A stretch of DNA of 64,000 nt from Kovacikia minuta CCNUW1 (GCF_020091585.1 NZ_CP083582.1:3844001-3908000), one strand, 5' to 3'; counted from the stretch's first letter, positions 26,853-36,410 are shown. The notes: generated by a model not told the origin, from the letters alone. Translations and numbers: made by a program.

Positions 26853-28121
26853 ATGCTTCATCCTTTATCCTTTATCCTTTCCTCTTCCCCCTTGGATCTC
26901 CCCACCCTCTGGCTTTTTATTGCTCCTCCCGTTGTCGGTGGTGTGATTGGTTACTTTACCAATGACATCGCAATCAAAATGTTGTTTCGTCCCTACCAAA
27001 CCTGGTACGTAGGAGGGCAAAAAATTCCGTTTACCCCAGGACTGATTCCCCGGAATCAGGAGCGGTTGGCAAAGCGGATTTCTGACACGATTATGGGTTC
27101 ATTGCTTACCCCAGAGGAACTGCAAAATCTGGCGCGCCGCTTGTTAGAGACGGAGCGGGTGCAGGCAGCAATCCTGTGGTTGTTAAAGTTGGGGCTGGAT
27201 CAAATCCAAACGGACAAGAACCCCAGAGCGACAAAAGTTTTAGCCAGTATTTTGCATGATTTGTTTGGGCAATCCCTGCCTCGGCTACTGAAAGTGCTGG
27301 CACGACGAGAAGATTTTCTGGAAGCCCAACTGAACCAAATTTTTGACCAGGTGTTGCTGGAGTTTCAGTTGAGCGATGAGCAGGCGACCAAACTGGCAGA
27401 TTGGTTGTTGCAGGTGGTTCTGCCGCCGGATGTGATCCGGCAGGCTTTGATCGATTTCCTGACCGATCGCAATATTCAGGTGATTGATGAAGGGTTTCGG
27501 GAAAAGACGAGTGGAACCTATTGGGTTGTTGCCAACCTGTTTGGGGTACGGAATGCCCTGACGCGCCTGCGTACTTTTTTCCTGGATGAACGGGATGAAA
27601 GTAACGCTCGCCTTGCTGAATTAATTGGGGCATTGAGTGTGCGGCAACGGTTAAAGGAATGGCTGCAAAATCTGGCGCTGCAAAATCTGCCCGTTTCTAC
27701 GGTGCGGCAACTCCGGAAGACCCTGCGGGACACGGTACGGACGTATATTCAGGAAAAGGGAAGTGATTTGTTGCAGGACTTGAGTCAGTCGATTGATTGG
27801 GATAATTTGGCAACCGTGATTTTGAATCGGTTAAGAACCTCCGAAGCGGTCACCTCTTCCCTGGATGTAGTCAGTCTAGAACTGGCGCTCATTCTGGAGC
27901 GTTATCTCGAAAGAGATTTGGAGTCGCTGGTTGCCAAAATGATCCCAATTTTGAATATTGACCAGGTCATTATTGATCGCGTCAAAGCCACCGCTCCAAA
28001 AGATTTGGAAGCAGCCATCAATGGCATTGTGAAAAGTGAGTTGCAGGCGATCGTCAACTTGGGCGGTGTCCTGGGTTTTCTGATCGGACTATTCCAGTCA
28101 GCATCGCTCTTGATTCGGTAA
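26853..28121 (+). CDS. DUF445 family membrane-anchored protein
   Basis: The 422-residue protein has membrane segments at both ends, [20 protein letters not shown] and [18 protein letters not shown], and a long helical middle. The motif [15 protein letters not shown] with [18 protein letters not shown] is the DUF445/YheB signature. The function is not established. The apparent start at 26853 lies in a CCTTTAT heptamer array that encodes [13 protein letters not shown], so the true start could be the TTG at 26892 (LDLPTLWLF). That would be a case of a repeat reaching into or creating an N-terminus. It is 29 bp after menG and may be co-transcribed. Confidence 0.82.
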   Translation: MLHPLSFILSSSPLDLPTLWLFIAPPVVGGVIGYFTNDIAIKMLFRPYQTWYVGGQKIPFTPGLIPRNQERLAKRISDTIMGSLLTPEELQNLARRLLETERVQAAILWLLKLGLDQIQTDKNPRATKVLASILHDLFGQSLPRLLKVLARREDFLEAQLNQIFDQVLLEFQLSDEQATKLADWLLQVVLPPDVIRQALIDFLTDRNIQVIDEGFREKTSGTYWVVANLFGVRNALTRLRTFFLDERDESNARLAELIGALSVRQRLKEWLQNLALQNLPVSTVRQLRKTLRDTVRTYIQEKGSDLLQDLSQSIDWDNLATVILNRLRTSEAVTSSLDVVSLELALILERYLERDLESLVAKMIPILNIDQVIIDRVKATAPKDLEAAINGIVKSELQAIVNLGGVLGFLIGLFQSASLLIR

Positions 28122-28122
28122 A

Positions 28123-29562
28123 TCAAGGATTATATCGATCCATCACCCTCAGCCACAGAAAGCCGATCGCCACCAATCCCACACTTAGCAAAACTCCTAC
28201 GAGGGTTAAACCAATCTCATTGGTGTCAATTTTTGATTGGCTTAAAAACATCAGTAGTGCAAACAGCCCTGAAACAGCAGCGATTCCCACTCCAACCGTT
28301 GCCAGATTAATGGAGGGGGTGGGAGTAATGGGTGCTTGTATTGTTCTGGCAGGAACGGATGGAGCACTTGTAGAAATGGGGCGTTGGGGCGATTGTAGGG
28401 GTGTTTTCGGGGTTTGCAGAACCTGGCGAATGGGATTTGTTAAGGTGGTTGCAGCGGGTTGAGGAACCTTTTGCTGCCTGATTTTATCGACAAAAGCTCT
28501 GATTTGCTGTGAAACCCCATTGGCAGGTTTATTCGGCGATCGGGTGACTGAGGGAAAAATATCTACACCAAGGGTTGCGTTGCGATCGCACCAGTAACAC
28601 TTGCCGTAGGTTTGGCTGTAGGTATGACTTTTCACCTTTTTACATGCCTTCAGTTCTGACCTTGCCAGCTTGAGCGCATTCACCCAATCTGCGGGAGTAG
28701 GGCGAAGCTCAGGTTTGCTGTGCCCTTCGTTGAAGCAGCGCAGAAAACACTGCTGAACTTCTGGGTGAACAATTCTCAGGGGAACTGTCAGTGGTCCCGG
28801 TTGAACCAAACTGTTGGCGGCATAGGGCCAGTATCCCTTACGTAGCAACTCATTGGGAGGAGGAGAGTCCCCAGAACCAACCCATTTGCCCTTAAAGGGA
28901 TAGTCACCAAACAGCAACAGATGGATGATGATGCCTAATCGAAAGCGATCGTGGAAAACTGTTTGTTCAACGGTTGCCAAATCTTTACCCATCAATTCAA
29001 CGGGCGTAAACCCCTCTGAGCCAACCAAACAGGGATAGACTTCCCCCGTAACCGGATGGCGCACCTGAAAGGAATCGGTATCAATCACAGCGGGCAAGGC
29101 GCGGTTGTTGACCAGGATATTTTCCGATTTAATATCGCCCAACACATAGCCCGCATGGTGAATCGCCCAAATAATTGAGGCAATATTCATCGCCGTAGTA
29201 TGCAAATACAGCCAGCTAAAGCCAGGAAGCATTTTCTGGCGGCGTTGCGGGTTGTAGACATCAAGCAGCTGCACACTGTTAGCAATTTCTGGCATCAAAA
29301 AGCCAACCCCATTCCCGCTCGTATCTTTTAGCAAAGACCTGGGCCAGGCAAAGGAAATGTGATTAATTTCGGCATTTGGGTCCCTGGGGGGGTGGGCGAT
29401 CATCACCTCTAGCTTGCGAATCCGCCGTGGATCGGCTGAGTTGTAGATTTTCGCTAGAGAACCATCCAGGTTTGTCCGCCAGACTTCCCCTTCCCCACTT
29501 CTGGCAATCTGGTGGGTGAGATAAATTGACTGACCCGTCGTGGCACAAGTGAGGAAACGCAT
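28123..29562 (-). CDS. Protein kinase-like protein with zinc-binding and membrane segments (TerY-P type triad kinase)
   Basis: The product has about 479 residues from ATG at 29562. A divergent Ser/Thr kinase fold carries IARSGEGEVWRT (glycine loop), SLAKIYN (lysine), VLGDIKSENILVNN (catalytic loop, HRD replaced by GDI), AVIDTDSFQV (DFG position) and SEGFTPVELMG (APE region). After the kinase come KACKKVKSH and GKCYWCDRNAT, which look zinc-binding. A Pro/Thr linker and two C-terminal membrane segments follow (VGVGIAAVSGLFALLMFLS, GLTLVGVLLSVGLVAIGFLW). Next upstream are a PP2C phosphatase and a VWA protein on the same strand. That trio is the TerY-P module linked to stress response. Confidence 0.83.
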   Translation of the reverse strand: MRFLTCATTGQSIYLTHQIARSGEGEVWRTNLDGSLAKIYNSADPRRIRKLEVMIAHPPRDPNAEINHISFAWPRSLLKDTSGNGVGFLMPEIANSVQLLDVYNPQRRQKMLPGFSWLYLHTTAMNIASIIWAIHHAGYVLGDIKSENILVNNRALPAVIDTDSFQVRHPVTGEVYPCLVGSEGFTPVELMGKDLATVEQTVFHDRFRLGIIIHLLLFGDYPFKGKWVGSGDSPPPNELLRKGYWPYAANSLVQPGPLTVPLRIVHPEVQQCFLRCFNEGHSKPELRPTPADWVNALKLARSELKACKKVKSHTYSQTYGKCYWCDRNATLGVDIFPSVTRSPNKPANGVSQQIRAFVDKIRQQKVPQPAATTLTNPIRQVLQTPKTPLQSPQRPISTSAPSVPARTIQAPITPTPSINLATVGVGIAAVSGLFALLMFLSQSKIDTNEIGLTLVGVLLSVGLVAIGFLWLRVMDRYNP

Positions 29563-29691
29563 GGGGAAAGGATAAATGATGAAGGATGAAGGATGAGGGA
29601 TGAAGGATAAAAGGGGATGAAAACTATCGAGAGTTTTAAGTTTTAAGTTTTGAGTTGAAGCCAAGGACTGCGGGCTGAGTGCTGTCTTCTG

Positions 29692-29735
29692 ACACCTACC
29701 ACCTACCAGCTACCAGCTACCACCTACCACCTACT
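29692..29735. repeat. Heptamer tandem repeat (CCACCTA/CCAGCTA)
   Basis: Six or seven 7-bp units between the PP2C and kinase genes, reaching the last codons of the PP2C frame. A separate AAGTTTT array lies at 29628-29655. Confidence 0.85.
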
Positions 29736-30516
29736 CATAAAATCCCAACAACAACGTCTTGTCGTCATCGGTGCGACTGTTGAGTCGATCGGACTCCAGA
29801 AAGCTGATCAGGTAGTCATCGTCTTTGTCGGGATGGGTTGTTTCGAGCAGGTATTCTTCTAGCGGTTTAAAGAAAGGCGGAAAGGCAGACCAATCACTGA
29901 GCCGAATGGCAACTCTTTCTAGAGCATCGGTTGAGGCACAGATGAATTTAGGAGGGTTAGACAGAATGCGGATTTGCATGTCTGCTAGGGCATTGGATGA
30001 AGTCACAAAGGTCGTCTGGTTGGCGTATTCTCCCTTATCGGGTTGAAAAAAAAGCTGATAGTCCTGCCGCCGTTTGGAGCGGACCACAATAAATCCATCC
30101 CCAATTTGCATGGCTGCCACCCAACGGGGCGTTGCCAGCAAAACCAGCAGGGTACAAGCCAGATCATCAATAGAGTAGCCACTGGTTTCCGCCTGCTTGC
30201 GGAGACCTAAGTTGACTTTGTTAACGATTTTTGTGAACAACTTTGTGGCAAGTTCTTGAGCGGGGGGGTGGGGTAGCGATCGCCAGGATTGCCGCCGTTT
30301 TTGTAGCCAAACCTCCGTCAATGCCAGGTATTCCAGCACAATCGTGACCGCCAGCTTGGCTCCAACCTCTGCGTGGGCAGCACTCCCCGCCCCATCGGCA
30401 ATCGCACCGATCAGTACATCGCCCAAAATTTGCTTACCTCCATAATCCTGGCAGGGAAGCTGCTGCTGGATATGGCTGGTTCCAATGACAGAACGGGTTA
30501 CAGCTTTCCAGGGCAC
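29731..30516 (-). CDS. PP2C-family protein phosphatase (TerY-P triad)
   Basis: The 261-residue metal-dependent phosphatase has DVLIGAIADGAGSAAHAEVG, carrying the metal-binding Asp-Gly. DDLACTLLVLLATPRWVAAM and QIGDGFIVVRSK form the core sheet, and the final metal-binding region is DKDDDYLISFLESD. It would oppose the neighbouring kinase on a shared substrate, perhaps the VWA protein. Start ATG at 30516 gives MPWKAVTRSVIGTSHIQQQL, with the PCQD motif typical of PP2C proteins in these triads. It lies 98 bp downstream of the VWA gene, separated by a GGAGTGG heptamer array. Confidence 0.85.
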   Translation of the reverse strand: MPWKAVTRSVIGTSHIQQQLPCQDYGGKQILGDVLIGAIADGAGSAAHAEVGAKLAVTIVLEYLALTEVWLQKRRQSWRSLPHPPAQELATKLFTKIVNKVNLGLRKQAETSGYSIDDLACTLLVLLATPRWVAAMQIGDGFIVVRSKRRQDYQLFFQPDKGEYANQTTFVTSSNALADMQIRILSNPPKFICASTDALERVAIRLSDWSAFPPFFKPLEEYLLETTHPDKDDDYLISFLESDRLNSRTDDDKTLLLGFYE

Positions 30517-30537
30517 GGAATCTCCTTCTAGCTAGAA

Positions 30538-30575
30538 AATAGGGAGTGGGGAGTAGGGAGTGGGGAGTGGGGTGG
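30538..30575. repeat. Heptamer tandem repeat (GGAGTGG/GGAGTAG)
   Basis: Five units of the 7-bp GGAGTGG/GGAGTAG type between the VWA and PP2C genes. The same unit occurs at 52196-52225, 53468-53503 and 54238-54290. Confidence 0.85.
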
Positions 30576-30614
30576 AAATTTTCATGCCTGGGGGTGAGGG
30601 GAGGTCATGGCAGG

Positions 30615-31271
30615 CTAGCTAGAAATTTCTGCCCATCCTACAGGGGGTAGGGCGATCGCTTCGCCGACTTTGCCACTGGAAACCCGCTTCATCGAGGTGC
30701 TGAGCCAGACGAAGAGGGATTGGAAGTCTAAACCATTTAGCTTGGCGGGGGGGCGATCGGGGGGAGCTATTTTGCTTAACGTTGTCATGTCTGCCCCTTC
30801 AACCCCAACGGCAAAGAAGCAGAATTTGCGATCGGCTTCTCCCAGGCGGATTTCCTGGGCTGCATTGTGCCAGCTATCGGTGGGCGCGCCGTCCGTAATC
30901 ATAAAGATCCAGGGCCGATAGTACTGGATACCGTTAGTTTTATAAACTTCCTTTCGATCTTGCAGGAGGTCGATCGCGTACTCGATCGCCTCTCCCATCG
31001 GCGTGTACCCATTCGCTTCCAGTTGGGGTGGAACCAGTTGATCAACGGTCACAAAGTCCTGAAGTAACTGCACCGGACCAAAGGTGACGATCGCCACTTC
31101 CACGCTCAGGGATGCCTTCGTATCCCGCTGGACATCTTCCTTAAATACCCCCACGCCCCGGCTCAATTCTTGAATCGGCTGACCTGTCATAGAGGTAGAG
31201 GTATCGAGCAGGAGAATCACCGGACAGCGATTCTCAGGGTTTTCAACAAATTCAGGCAGTCCTACAGGCAT
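30615..31271 (-). CDS. VWA domain protein, TerY-like
   Basis: The 218-residue von Willebrand A domain has an intact MIDAS metal site: CPVILLLDTSTSMTGQPI (DxSxS), the Thr in GYTPMGEAIEYAI and the Asp in FMITDGAPTDSWHNA. This is the layout of TerY, including the short length. With the PP2C and kinase genes just downstream it makes up a TerY-P module, proposed to control protein complexes by metal-dependent binding and reversible phosphorylation. ATG at 31271 gives MPVGLPEFVENPENRCPVIL. It is first in the apparent operon, and the 331 bp upstream should hold the promoter. Confidence 0.88.
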   Translation of the reverse strand: MPVGLPEFVENPENRCPVILLLDTSTSMTGQPIQELSRGVGVFKEDVQRDTKASLSVEVAIVTFGPVQLLQDFVTVDQLVPPQLEANGYTPMGEAIEYAIDLLQDRKEVYKTNGIQYYRPWIFMITDGAPTDSWHNAAQEIRLGEADRKFCFFAVGVEGADMTTLSKIAPPDRPPAKLNGLDFQSLFVWLSTSMKRVSSGKVGEAIALPPVGWAEISS

Positions 31272-31602
31272 TGGCGTTTCTTACCAGATTTAATTACGAG
31301 TTTGCATAAAAATGAACGATGTTGAGAGTTTTTAAAAAAATCCTCTCCTGCGCGACTTGATTTAAGTCATTCCCAATTCTATCGCTAGTCTGTTCCTTAG
31401 CAAGTCTGAGCCTCAGATCTCCATAGGGCAGAGTTTACAGCGATTTCAGGGGAGTCTCTAAACCCCAAACTGCTAGAAATTTACAGCGAGCAGGTTTCAG
31501 GATGAATTTATAATCCAAAAGCATCCTGCCTTTTTTCCCTCTCCTCCTGCCTCCTGCCTTCTGTCTTCATTTCATCCCTCATCCCTCATCCTTCCTTTCC
31601 CC
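31272..31602. other. Divergent intergenic region
   Basis: The region lies between the VWA gene (minus) and the S-formylglutathione hydrolase gene (plus) and presumably holds both promoters. A pyrimidine-rich stretch with TCCTCATCCCTC-type heptamer units occupies 31540-31600. No gene is seen. Confidence 0.5.
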
Positions 31603-32452
31603 ATGTCCCAACCTCCAACGCTGATTAACCAATCGCTTTGCTTTGGTGGCACGGTTGGCTTCTACAGCCACCCGTCTACCACCTGCAATAGTGAGATGAA
31701 GTTTTCGGTTTACCTGCCGCCTCAGGCAAAGTCAGAATCGGTTCCGGTGTTGTACTTTCTTTCTGGGTTGACCTGTACGGAGGAAAACTTTGCAACCAAG
31801 GCAGGTGCCCAGCAGTTTGCAGCAAAATATGGCGTCATGCTGGTGGCACCGGATACCAGTCCCCGTAATACTGGGATTGCGGGAGAAAACGAGGATTGGG
31901 ATTTTGGTACAGGTGCTGGATTCTATGTGGATGCAACGCAGGCACCCTGGAATCAGCACTATCAAATGTATAGCGAGTGTTACCCGTGAGTTACCCGCTT
32001 TAATTGCTGAGCATTTTCCAGCCAGGAGCGATCGCCAGGGCATCATGGGACATTCGATGGGGGGGCATGGTGCCCTCATCTGTGCCCTACGCAATCCAGG
32101 TCAGTATCGTTCTGTATCTGCCTTTGCTCCGATCGTGGCTCCCATTGCCTCTCCCTGGGGTCAAAAGGCATTCACAGGCTACCTCGGCCCCAAACAAGAA
32201 ACCTGGAAAGCCTACGATGCCAGCGAGCTAATTCTAACGCATCCATTCAACCGTCCCATTTTGATTGACCAGGGGACGGCGGATCAGTTTCTTGCAACCC
32301 AACTCAAACCAGAACGATTTGAACAAGCCTGTCGTCAGGTTGGGCAACCGCTGAAATTACGCATGCAGGAAGGATACGACCACAGCTATTACTTCATCGC
32401 CACCTTTATGGAAGACCACATCCACCACCATGCCGATGCCCTATGGAGTTAG
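31603..32452 (+). pseudogene. fghA: S-formylglutathione hydrolase, frameshifted
   Basis: The first frame (31603-31989) encodes the front half: VPVLYFLSGLTCTEENFATK, VMLVAPDTSPRNTGIAG, then NQHYQMYS before TGA. The second frame continues as VTRELPALIAEHFPARSDRQ with the catalytic Ser in IMGHSMGGHGALI, the Asp in LIDQGTADQFLATQL and the His in EGYDHSYYFIATF. One extra nucleotide near 31973-31977 separates them. Rejoined, it is a normal esterase of about 282 residues that hydrolyses S-formylglutathione to formate in formaldehyde detoxification. No class III alcohol dehydrogenase gene lies next to it. The gene is either inactive or the consensus is wrong by one base. Confidence 0.85.
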
Positions 32453-32514
32453 AGGATTACGCAAGATAGTTAGGACTGTTGGATGGACATAACGCCAGTG
32501 ATGTCAGATGTTTC

Positions 32515-32560
32515 AGACCTACCACCTACTACCTGCCACCTGCCACCTACCAGCTGCCAG
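32515..32560. repeat. Heptamer tandem repeat (CCACCTA/CCACCTG/CCAGCTG)
   Basis: Six units just upstream of the glycosyltransferase ATG at 32565. The frame is open through them, which makes an upstream start look possible. The encoded TYHLLPATCHLP is repeat-derived and not a plausible N-terminus. Confidence 0.85.
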
Positions 32561-32564
32561 CTTA

Positions 32565-34241
32565 ATGCCTCCCCGTTCCCTTCTCCCTTTCCTGATTGCC
32601 TTTCTCCTGTTACGTCTAGTCTTCTGGTTCACGACGTTTCCCAATCCAGATGAGGCTTACTATTGGCTATGGGGGCAGCATCCAGGGCTATCCTACTACG
32701 ACCATCCTCCCTTTCCTGCCTGGATACAGGGTTTCACAACCGCAGTCTTTGGGCGATCGCGGTTTGTTTTGCGCCTCCCAAATTTGGTTAGCAACGGAAT
32801 CTTTTTCTACATTTATTACAGAATCACGACCTATCTCTATGGAACAACTGCCCGCCACTACTTTTGGTTAACGGTCTTACTCATCCTGGCATCACCGCTG
32901 TATTTTTTATTCCTGGCACTTGCCTGGAATGACCATTGGTTGATTACGTTCTCGCTCATTTCCTGTTACTGGTTCATCCAGTTTCTGGATGGTTACCTCA
33001 GGGATGGTAAAGGCGAAAGCTGGCGATTGTATGGGGCAGCAGGGGCGATCGGCCTCGCATTCCTGTGCAAATATAATGCGGTCTTTATCATTCTGGGTTT
33101 TGCCGCAGCCATAGTTGCAAACAAAGGGCTACATCCCCTCGGACGAGATCGCCGGATTTACTGGGCAGGGGCGATCGCCGCCAGTGCCTTGATTCCCATT
33201 TTGCTGTGGAACCTTTCCAACGATTTCCAATCATTTCATTACTATGTCGATCGCAGCGTCAATACCAGGGGTTTCAACTTAAATATCGGTCCCTGTTTGA
33301 ACTTTCTGCTGTTTTCCTTTCTGCTTGTTTCTCCATTTAACTGGATCGGTTTCTATCGCAGCTTTAAACAGCGCGATCGTTGGATGTCTTCCAGTCCAAC
33401 CTATCGTTCTGTAGCCTTTTGGGTGTTCCTAAGTTCAACCGTCCCATTGACAATGATTTCCCTCCTTTCGGCTGCACTCTACTACTGGAATATCACCGCG
33501 TATTTGCTGCTGTTTCCATTGGTTCCAGCGGTTTTTCTGAAGGCAGAGGGCAGAGGGCAGAGGGCAGAAGGGGAGGAAGGGGGACACGGGGACACGACGG
33601 GGACACGGGGACACGGGGGTAAAGATTCTCAGCACTCAGCACTCAGCACTCAGCACTCAGCTTTAATTCAAAATTCAAAATTCAAAATTCAAAATTCCCC
33701 CACACCCCACACCCCACACCCCACACCCCTCCTCTGGAACGGTCAATTCTACGGCTTACTATTTGCTACGTTGCTGATTATTCATTACAGCATTCTGCCC
33801 ATCTCTGCCCTGTTTAGTAAAACCGAAGATCCGGATTCACGCATGCTTTTTGGCTGGGAGAAAGTAGCAGCTGTTGTGAGCGCAGAATCTACTGAACTAG
33901 AGCAATTCTCATTTCCCCACCCCACACCCCACACCCCACACCCCACACCCCCTCTTCTGATCACAACCGATTATCGCTCAGCTTCCGCTCTAGCATTTCA
34001 ACGGAATGATCCAACGGTGATAGCCATCTCCGATCGCGTTGATCAATTTGATTTCTGGTATCCCAGTGAGCAGTCATTCAAAAATAGAAATGCCGTGATT
34101 TTATTTGATGATTGGCATCCGATTCAGCCCAAATTGCTCTCTCAATTTAAACAAACCTCTGCCCCCGTAACGATTCCCATTACCCGCTTTGGAGTCTGGA
34201 TCAAAAATTACTATGTCCTCAGAGGCTACCAATTCAAGTAG
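32565..34241 (+). CDS. GT39/ArnT-like membrane glycosyltransferase
   Basis: This multi-pass enzyme transfers a sugar from a lipid-linked donor on the outer face of the membrane. FPNPDEAYYWLWGQHPGLSY holds the acidic catalytic motif of the GT39/PMT_2 family, followed by YDHPPFPAWIQ. About ten hydrophobic segments follow (LLILASPLYFLFLALAW, LIPILLWNLSNDF). At 558 residues the acceptor cannot be told. Two heptamer-derived inserts interrupt the sequence in frame, about residues 325-390 ([41 protein letters not shown]) and 449-463 ([11 protein letters not shown]). Both fall in loops between membrane segments. ATG at 32565 is the first start after the upstream heptamer array. Confidence 0.85.
   Translation: MPPRSLLPFLIAFLLLRLVFWFTTFPNPDEAYYWLWGQHPGLSYYDHPPFPAWIQGFTTAVFGRSRFVLRLPNLVSNGIFFYIYYRITTYLYGTTARHYFWLTVLLILASPLYFLFLALAWNDHWLITFSLISCYWFIQFLDGYLRDGKGESWRLYGAAGAIGLAFLCKYNAVFIILGFAAAIVANKGLHPLGRDRRIYWAGAIAASALIPILLWNLSNDFQSFHYYVDRSVNTRGFNLNIGPCLNFLLFSFLLVSPFNWIGFYRSFKQRDRWMSSSPTYRSVAFWVFLSSTVPLTMISLLSAALYYWNITAYLLLFPLVPAVFLKAEGRGQRAEGEEGGHGDTTGTRGHGGKDSQHSALSTQHSALIQNSKFKIQNSPTPHTPHPTPLLWNGQFYGLLFATLLIIHYSILPISALFSKTEDPDSRMLFGWEKVAAVVSAESTELEQFSFPHPTPHTPHPTPPLLITTDYRSASALAFQRNDPTVIAISDRVDQFDFWYPSEQSFKNRNAVILFDDWHPIQPKLLSQFKQTSAPVTIPITRFGVWIKNYYVLRGYQFK
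33538..33735 (+). repeat. Composite heptamer repeat inside the GT39 gene
   Basis: Five unit types in order: GGCAGAG (encoding [10 protein letters not shown]), GGGGACAC-type (GDTTGTRGHGG), CAGCACT (QHSALSTQHSAL), ATTCAAA ([10 protein letters not shown]) and CCCACAC (TPHTPHPTP). About 200 bp, in frame. A second pure CCCACAC array lies at 33917-33950. Confidence 0.92.
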
Positions 34242-34273
34242 TGTTTCAGGGCTGTTCTTTATTCCCTCCGTAA

Positions 34274-34294
34274 GGGCATTGCAACGCAATGCCC
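34274..34294. repeat. Short perfect hairpin GGGCATTGC / GCAATGCCC
   Basis: A 9-bp perfect stem with a 3-nt loop lies 32 bp after the GT39 stop, between convergent genes. It is similar in style to other interspersed hairpins here (14838, 39257, 41261). It may help to terminate transcription. Confidence 0.6.
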
Positions 34295-34346
34295 CTACCC
34301 AATACCAAACACAGTTGAAATACGACCTATCCCTGTCAGCTGCCAC

Positions 34347-36383
34347 CTATTTTGCAGTCTCCGAATTGGCGGGCGATGCTGGTTTGCTGCCAGTGTTCCG
34401 AACGTTCATGACCTTGCCCAATAGATCGAACCAGAAAGGCGCACCCATTGAAATGGCGATACCTGTGACGAGCCAACCCGCAATTCTCCGGAGAAATTCT
34501 AACGGTTTAGCCAGAATCAGTTGCAGCGTCACAGGAAGGTTGGATGGTACCTGGGATTCCGACAGACAAGCCTGACGAAGATTGTTCCACTCCTCCTCCC
34601 TGCTGAGGGGACCAGAACGGGGAGAATTGGGGGTGGAACCCGTCACAGCTTTACAGCCAAATTGTCGAAGCAGGTTGGGAGGGTCCCAACCGATCGGCAA
34701 ATCCAGATCTCTTAACACTGCATCGGTTGCCGATTTCAGCCTTTCTAAATCCTGCTGGGAGGCGATCGCACCTGTGTTGGCAGCAGAAATTTGGGAGGCA
34801 CGATCGGTAATCACCCGCCGCAGGTTTTCGTCATTGGATAATCGCTCTGCCATGAAGAACGAATCGGAGTTGGTGATTGCTGCCAACAACAGCCCAATCA
34901 AAATCGCCACACCTTTGGCATTACGCTTGTAAACCCCCGATGAGCGCGCCATTGAACGATCGAACCAGAGCGCGACTTCCTCCCGAAACTGGTTAATGTA
35001 GTTTTCGGTTTTCTCAACCCGGTTGTGGGCACGTCTTGCCAGCGTTTCCAAACTATCTCTAACCGGTTGGGGGATGGTACTGAGAACCTGCTTAAATTCC
35101 TGGTAGGTTTGATAATTCTCGTAGGTTTTGCGATCGTCGTAGGTCAAATCGCCCACGTTGATGAGATTTGCCAGCGCTTGATTGAGGCTAAGCTGGCGTT
35201 GCTCATTAGTCAATCTCTTAAATTCTTCCAGCGTTGTTTCAACATAGGCGCGCCGTTCTTCCTCACTGAGATTTGCCAATTCTGCCGCAGCACTCTCCAC
35301 ATAGGAACGCCGTTCTTCCTCGGCGAGTTCTCTCATCGCTTTGTTTTCTTTCTCAAGTTGAGTGGCAACTTTTTGTTGAATGGCAATTTCCGTATGTATC
35401 TTTTCAGCGATCGCTGCGGCTCTCGTTTTCAGGGCATCATAGGCATCAGCCAACTCCTTGTAAATCTTGCTGCCCTGATTCGCAATTCCAGCCACCTCAT
35501 AGGCATTGGGACGCAACCCGCCCGACATAATCGCCCGTTCGTTCGTTTCTCCAAACAGCCCTAACTTAAATGATTTCAGTCGCCGAATAAAATAGGTTTT
35601 ACGATTGGCATAATCTGTCTCATTCCCAGGCTCTCCCGAATCGATGATTAATTCTGAAGGTTCCGCATTGGCGCAAGCCTCAATGTATTCGTCCAGATCC
35701 TTTCCCATGCGGGCAATGCAGGTCTCTAAATCCGCCTGCCCCTGCTTGTAATCTTTAATCACATCGTCGTAGTCTTCCACCAGCGTCTTGAACTTCTGAT
35801 CCGCGTTCAAATTTCTGATGCCAATTCTTTCCGCCAGCAGACGAATCCCGCCGCGCTCCCAATCATCTCTAAGTGATTCATCACCCGGAATTTCGGGGCT
35901 GCCCTGCTCCTGTGGGGTGTACGTTCCCACAATCCGGGCGGCAAATTTCTCTAACCGAACTTCTGTCAGTTTGTCCGCCAGAACTGTCAGCCCCAGGCTG
36001 TTCATTAAAGAGGTCGCAAACGTTTCTGGCGCAATATATGAGGGGCCAGTTGAGCGATTTCTTCCGAAAGCTCCTTTCCGGTTACCGGGAATAATCCAGC
36101 GAGTAACTTCCCGAATCCCACCTGAGATCAAGCCTTTGGCTTCTTGATTCATATTTTTCAGGAGTGGATCGTTGTAAAGCTTATCGACTAAGCCCTTAAT
36201 TTGCTCCTGGTCTTTTGTATCAACCCCACCTGCCAACAAGACTTCGATCGCGTCCTTTAGATGCTTTGCTCTCCACTGAAGGAGTGTGGTAAGCAGTTCT
36301 TGTAGCTCAGAGGCAAGCAAACTGAGAATCAAGTAGATAAACAGTAAGCCAATTGCAACATCAATCACGAACGGTAGACTCAT
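34347..36383 (-). CDS. Large membrane protein with coiled coil, unknown function
   Basis: The product has about 678 residues. The N-terminal membrane helix (VIDVAIGLLFIYLILSLLAS, then ELQELLTTLLQWRAKHLKDA) is typical of an uncharacterised bacterial membrane family. A long helical region follows with a charged coiled coil (about 340-410, rich in EEERRSYVE-type repeats). A hydrophobic pair, GVAILIGLLLAAITNSDSFF and WLVTGIAISMGAPFWFDLL, lies near the C-terminus. ATG at 36383 is preferred over the upstream TTG at 36410. The coiled coil contains a near-duplicate, LAEEERRSYVESAAAELANL and LSEEERRAYVETTLEEFKRL. The function is unknown and the neighbours are uninformative. Confidence 0.75.
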   Translation of the reverse strand: MSLPFVIDVAIGLLFIYLILSLLASELQELLTTLLQWRAKHLKDAIEVLLAGGVDTKDQEQIKGLVDKLYNDPLLKNMNQEAKGLISGGIREVTRWIIPGNRKGAFGRNRSTGPSYIAPETFATSLMNSLGLTVLADKLTEVRLEKFAARIVGTYTPQEQGSPEIPGDESLRDDWERGGIRLLAERIGIRNLNADQKFKTLVEDYDDVIKDYKQGQADLETCIARMGKDLDEYIEACANAEPSELIIDSGEPGNETDYANRKTYFIRRLKSFKLGLFGETNERAIMSGGLRPNAYEVAGIANQGSKIYKELADAYDALKTRAAAIAEKIHTEIAIQQKVATQLEKENKAMRELAEEERRSYVESAAAELANLSEEERRAYVETTLEEFKRLTNEQRQLSLNQALANLINVGDLTYDDRKTYENYQTYQEFKQVLSTIPQPVRDSLETLARRAHNRVEKTENYINQFREEVALWFDRSMARSSGVYKRNAKGVAILIGLLLAAITNSDSFFMAERLSNDENLRRVITDRASQISAANTGAIASQQDLERLKSATDAVLRDLDLPIGWDPPNLLRQFGCKAVTGSTPNSPRSGPLSREEEWNNLRQACLSESQVPSNLPVTLQLILAKPLEFLRRIAGWLVTGIAISMGAPFWFDLLGKVMNVRNTGSKPASPANSETAK

Positions 36384-36410
36384 AATCCATCTCTGCCCCA
36401 AGGATGACAA

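Noticed and set aside
27106-27633. Open frame of 175 codons opposite the DUF445 gene
   Set aside because: Antisense shadow with a composition unlike a real protein and no ribosome-binding site.
17109-31271. TerB-like gene and the VWA/PP2C/kinase triad as one ter operon
   Set aside because: They are separated by 11 kb of unrelated photosynthesis and metabolic genes on mixed strands, so only an indirect functional link is possible.
35025-35564. Open frame of 179 codons opposite the coiled-coil membrane protein gene
   Set aside because: Antisense to a clear coding frame, with no recognisable motif.
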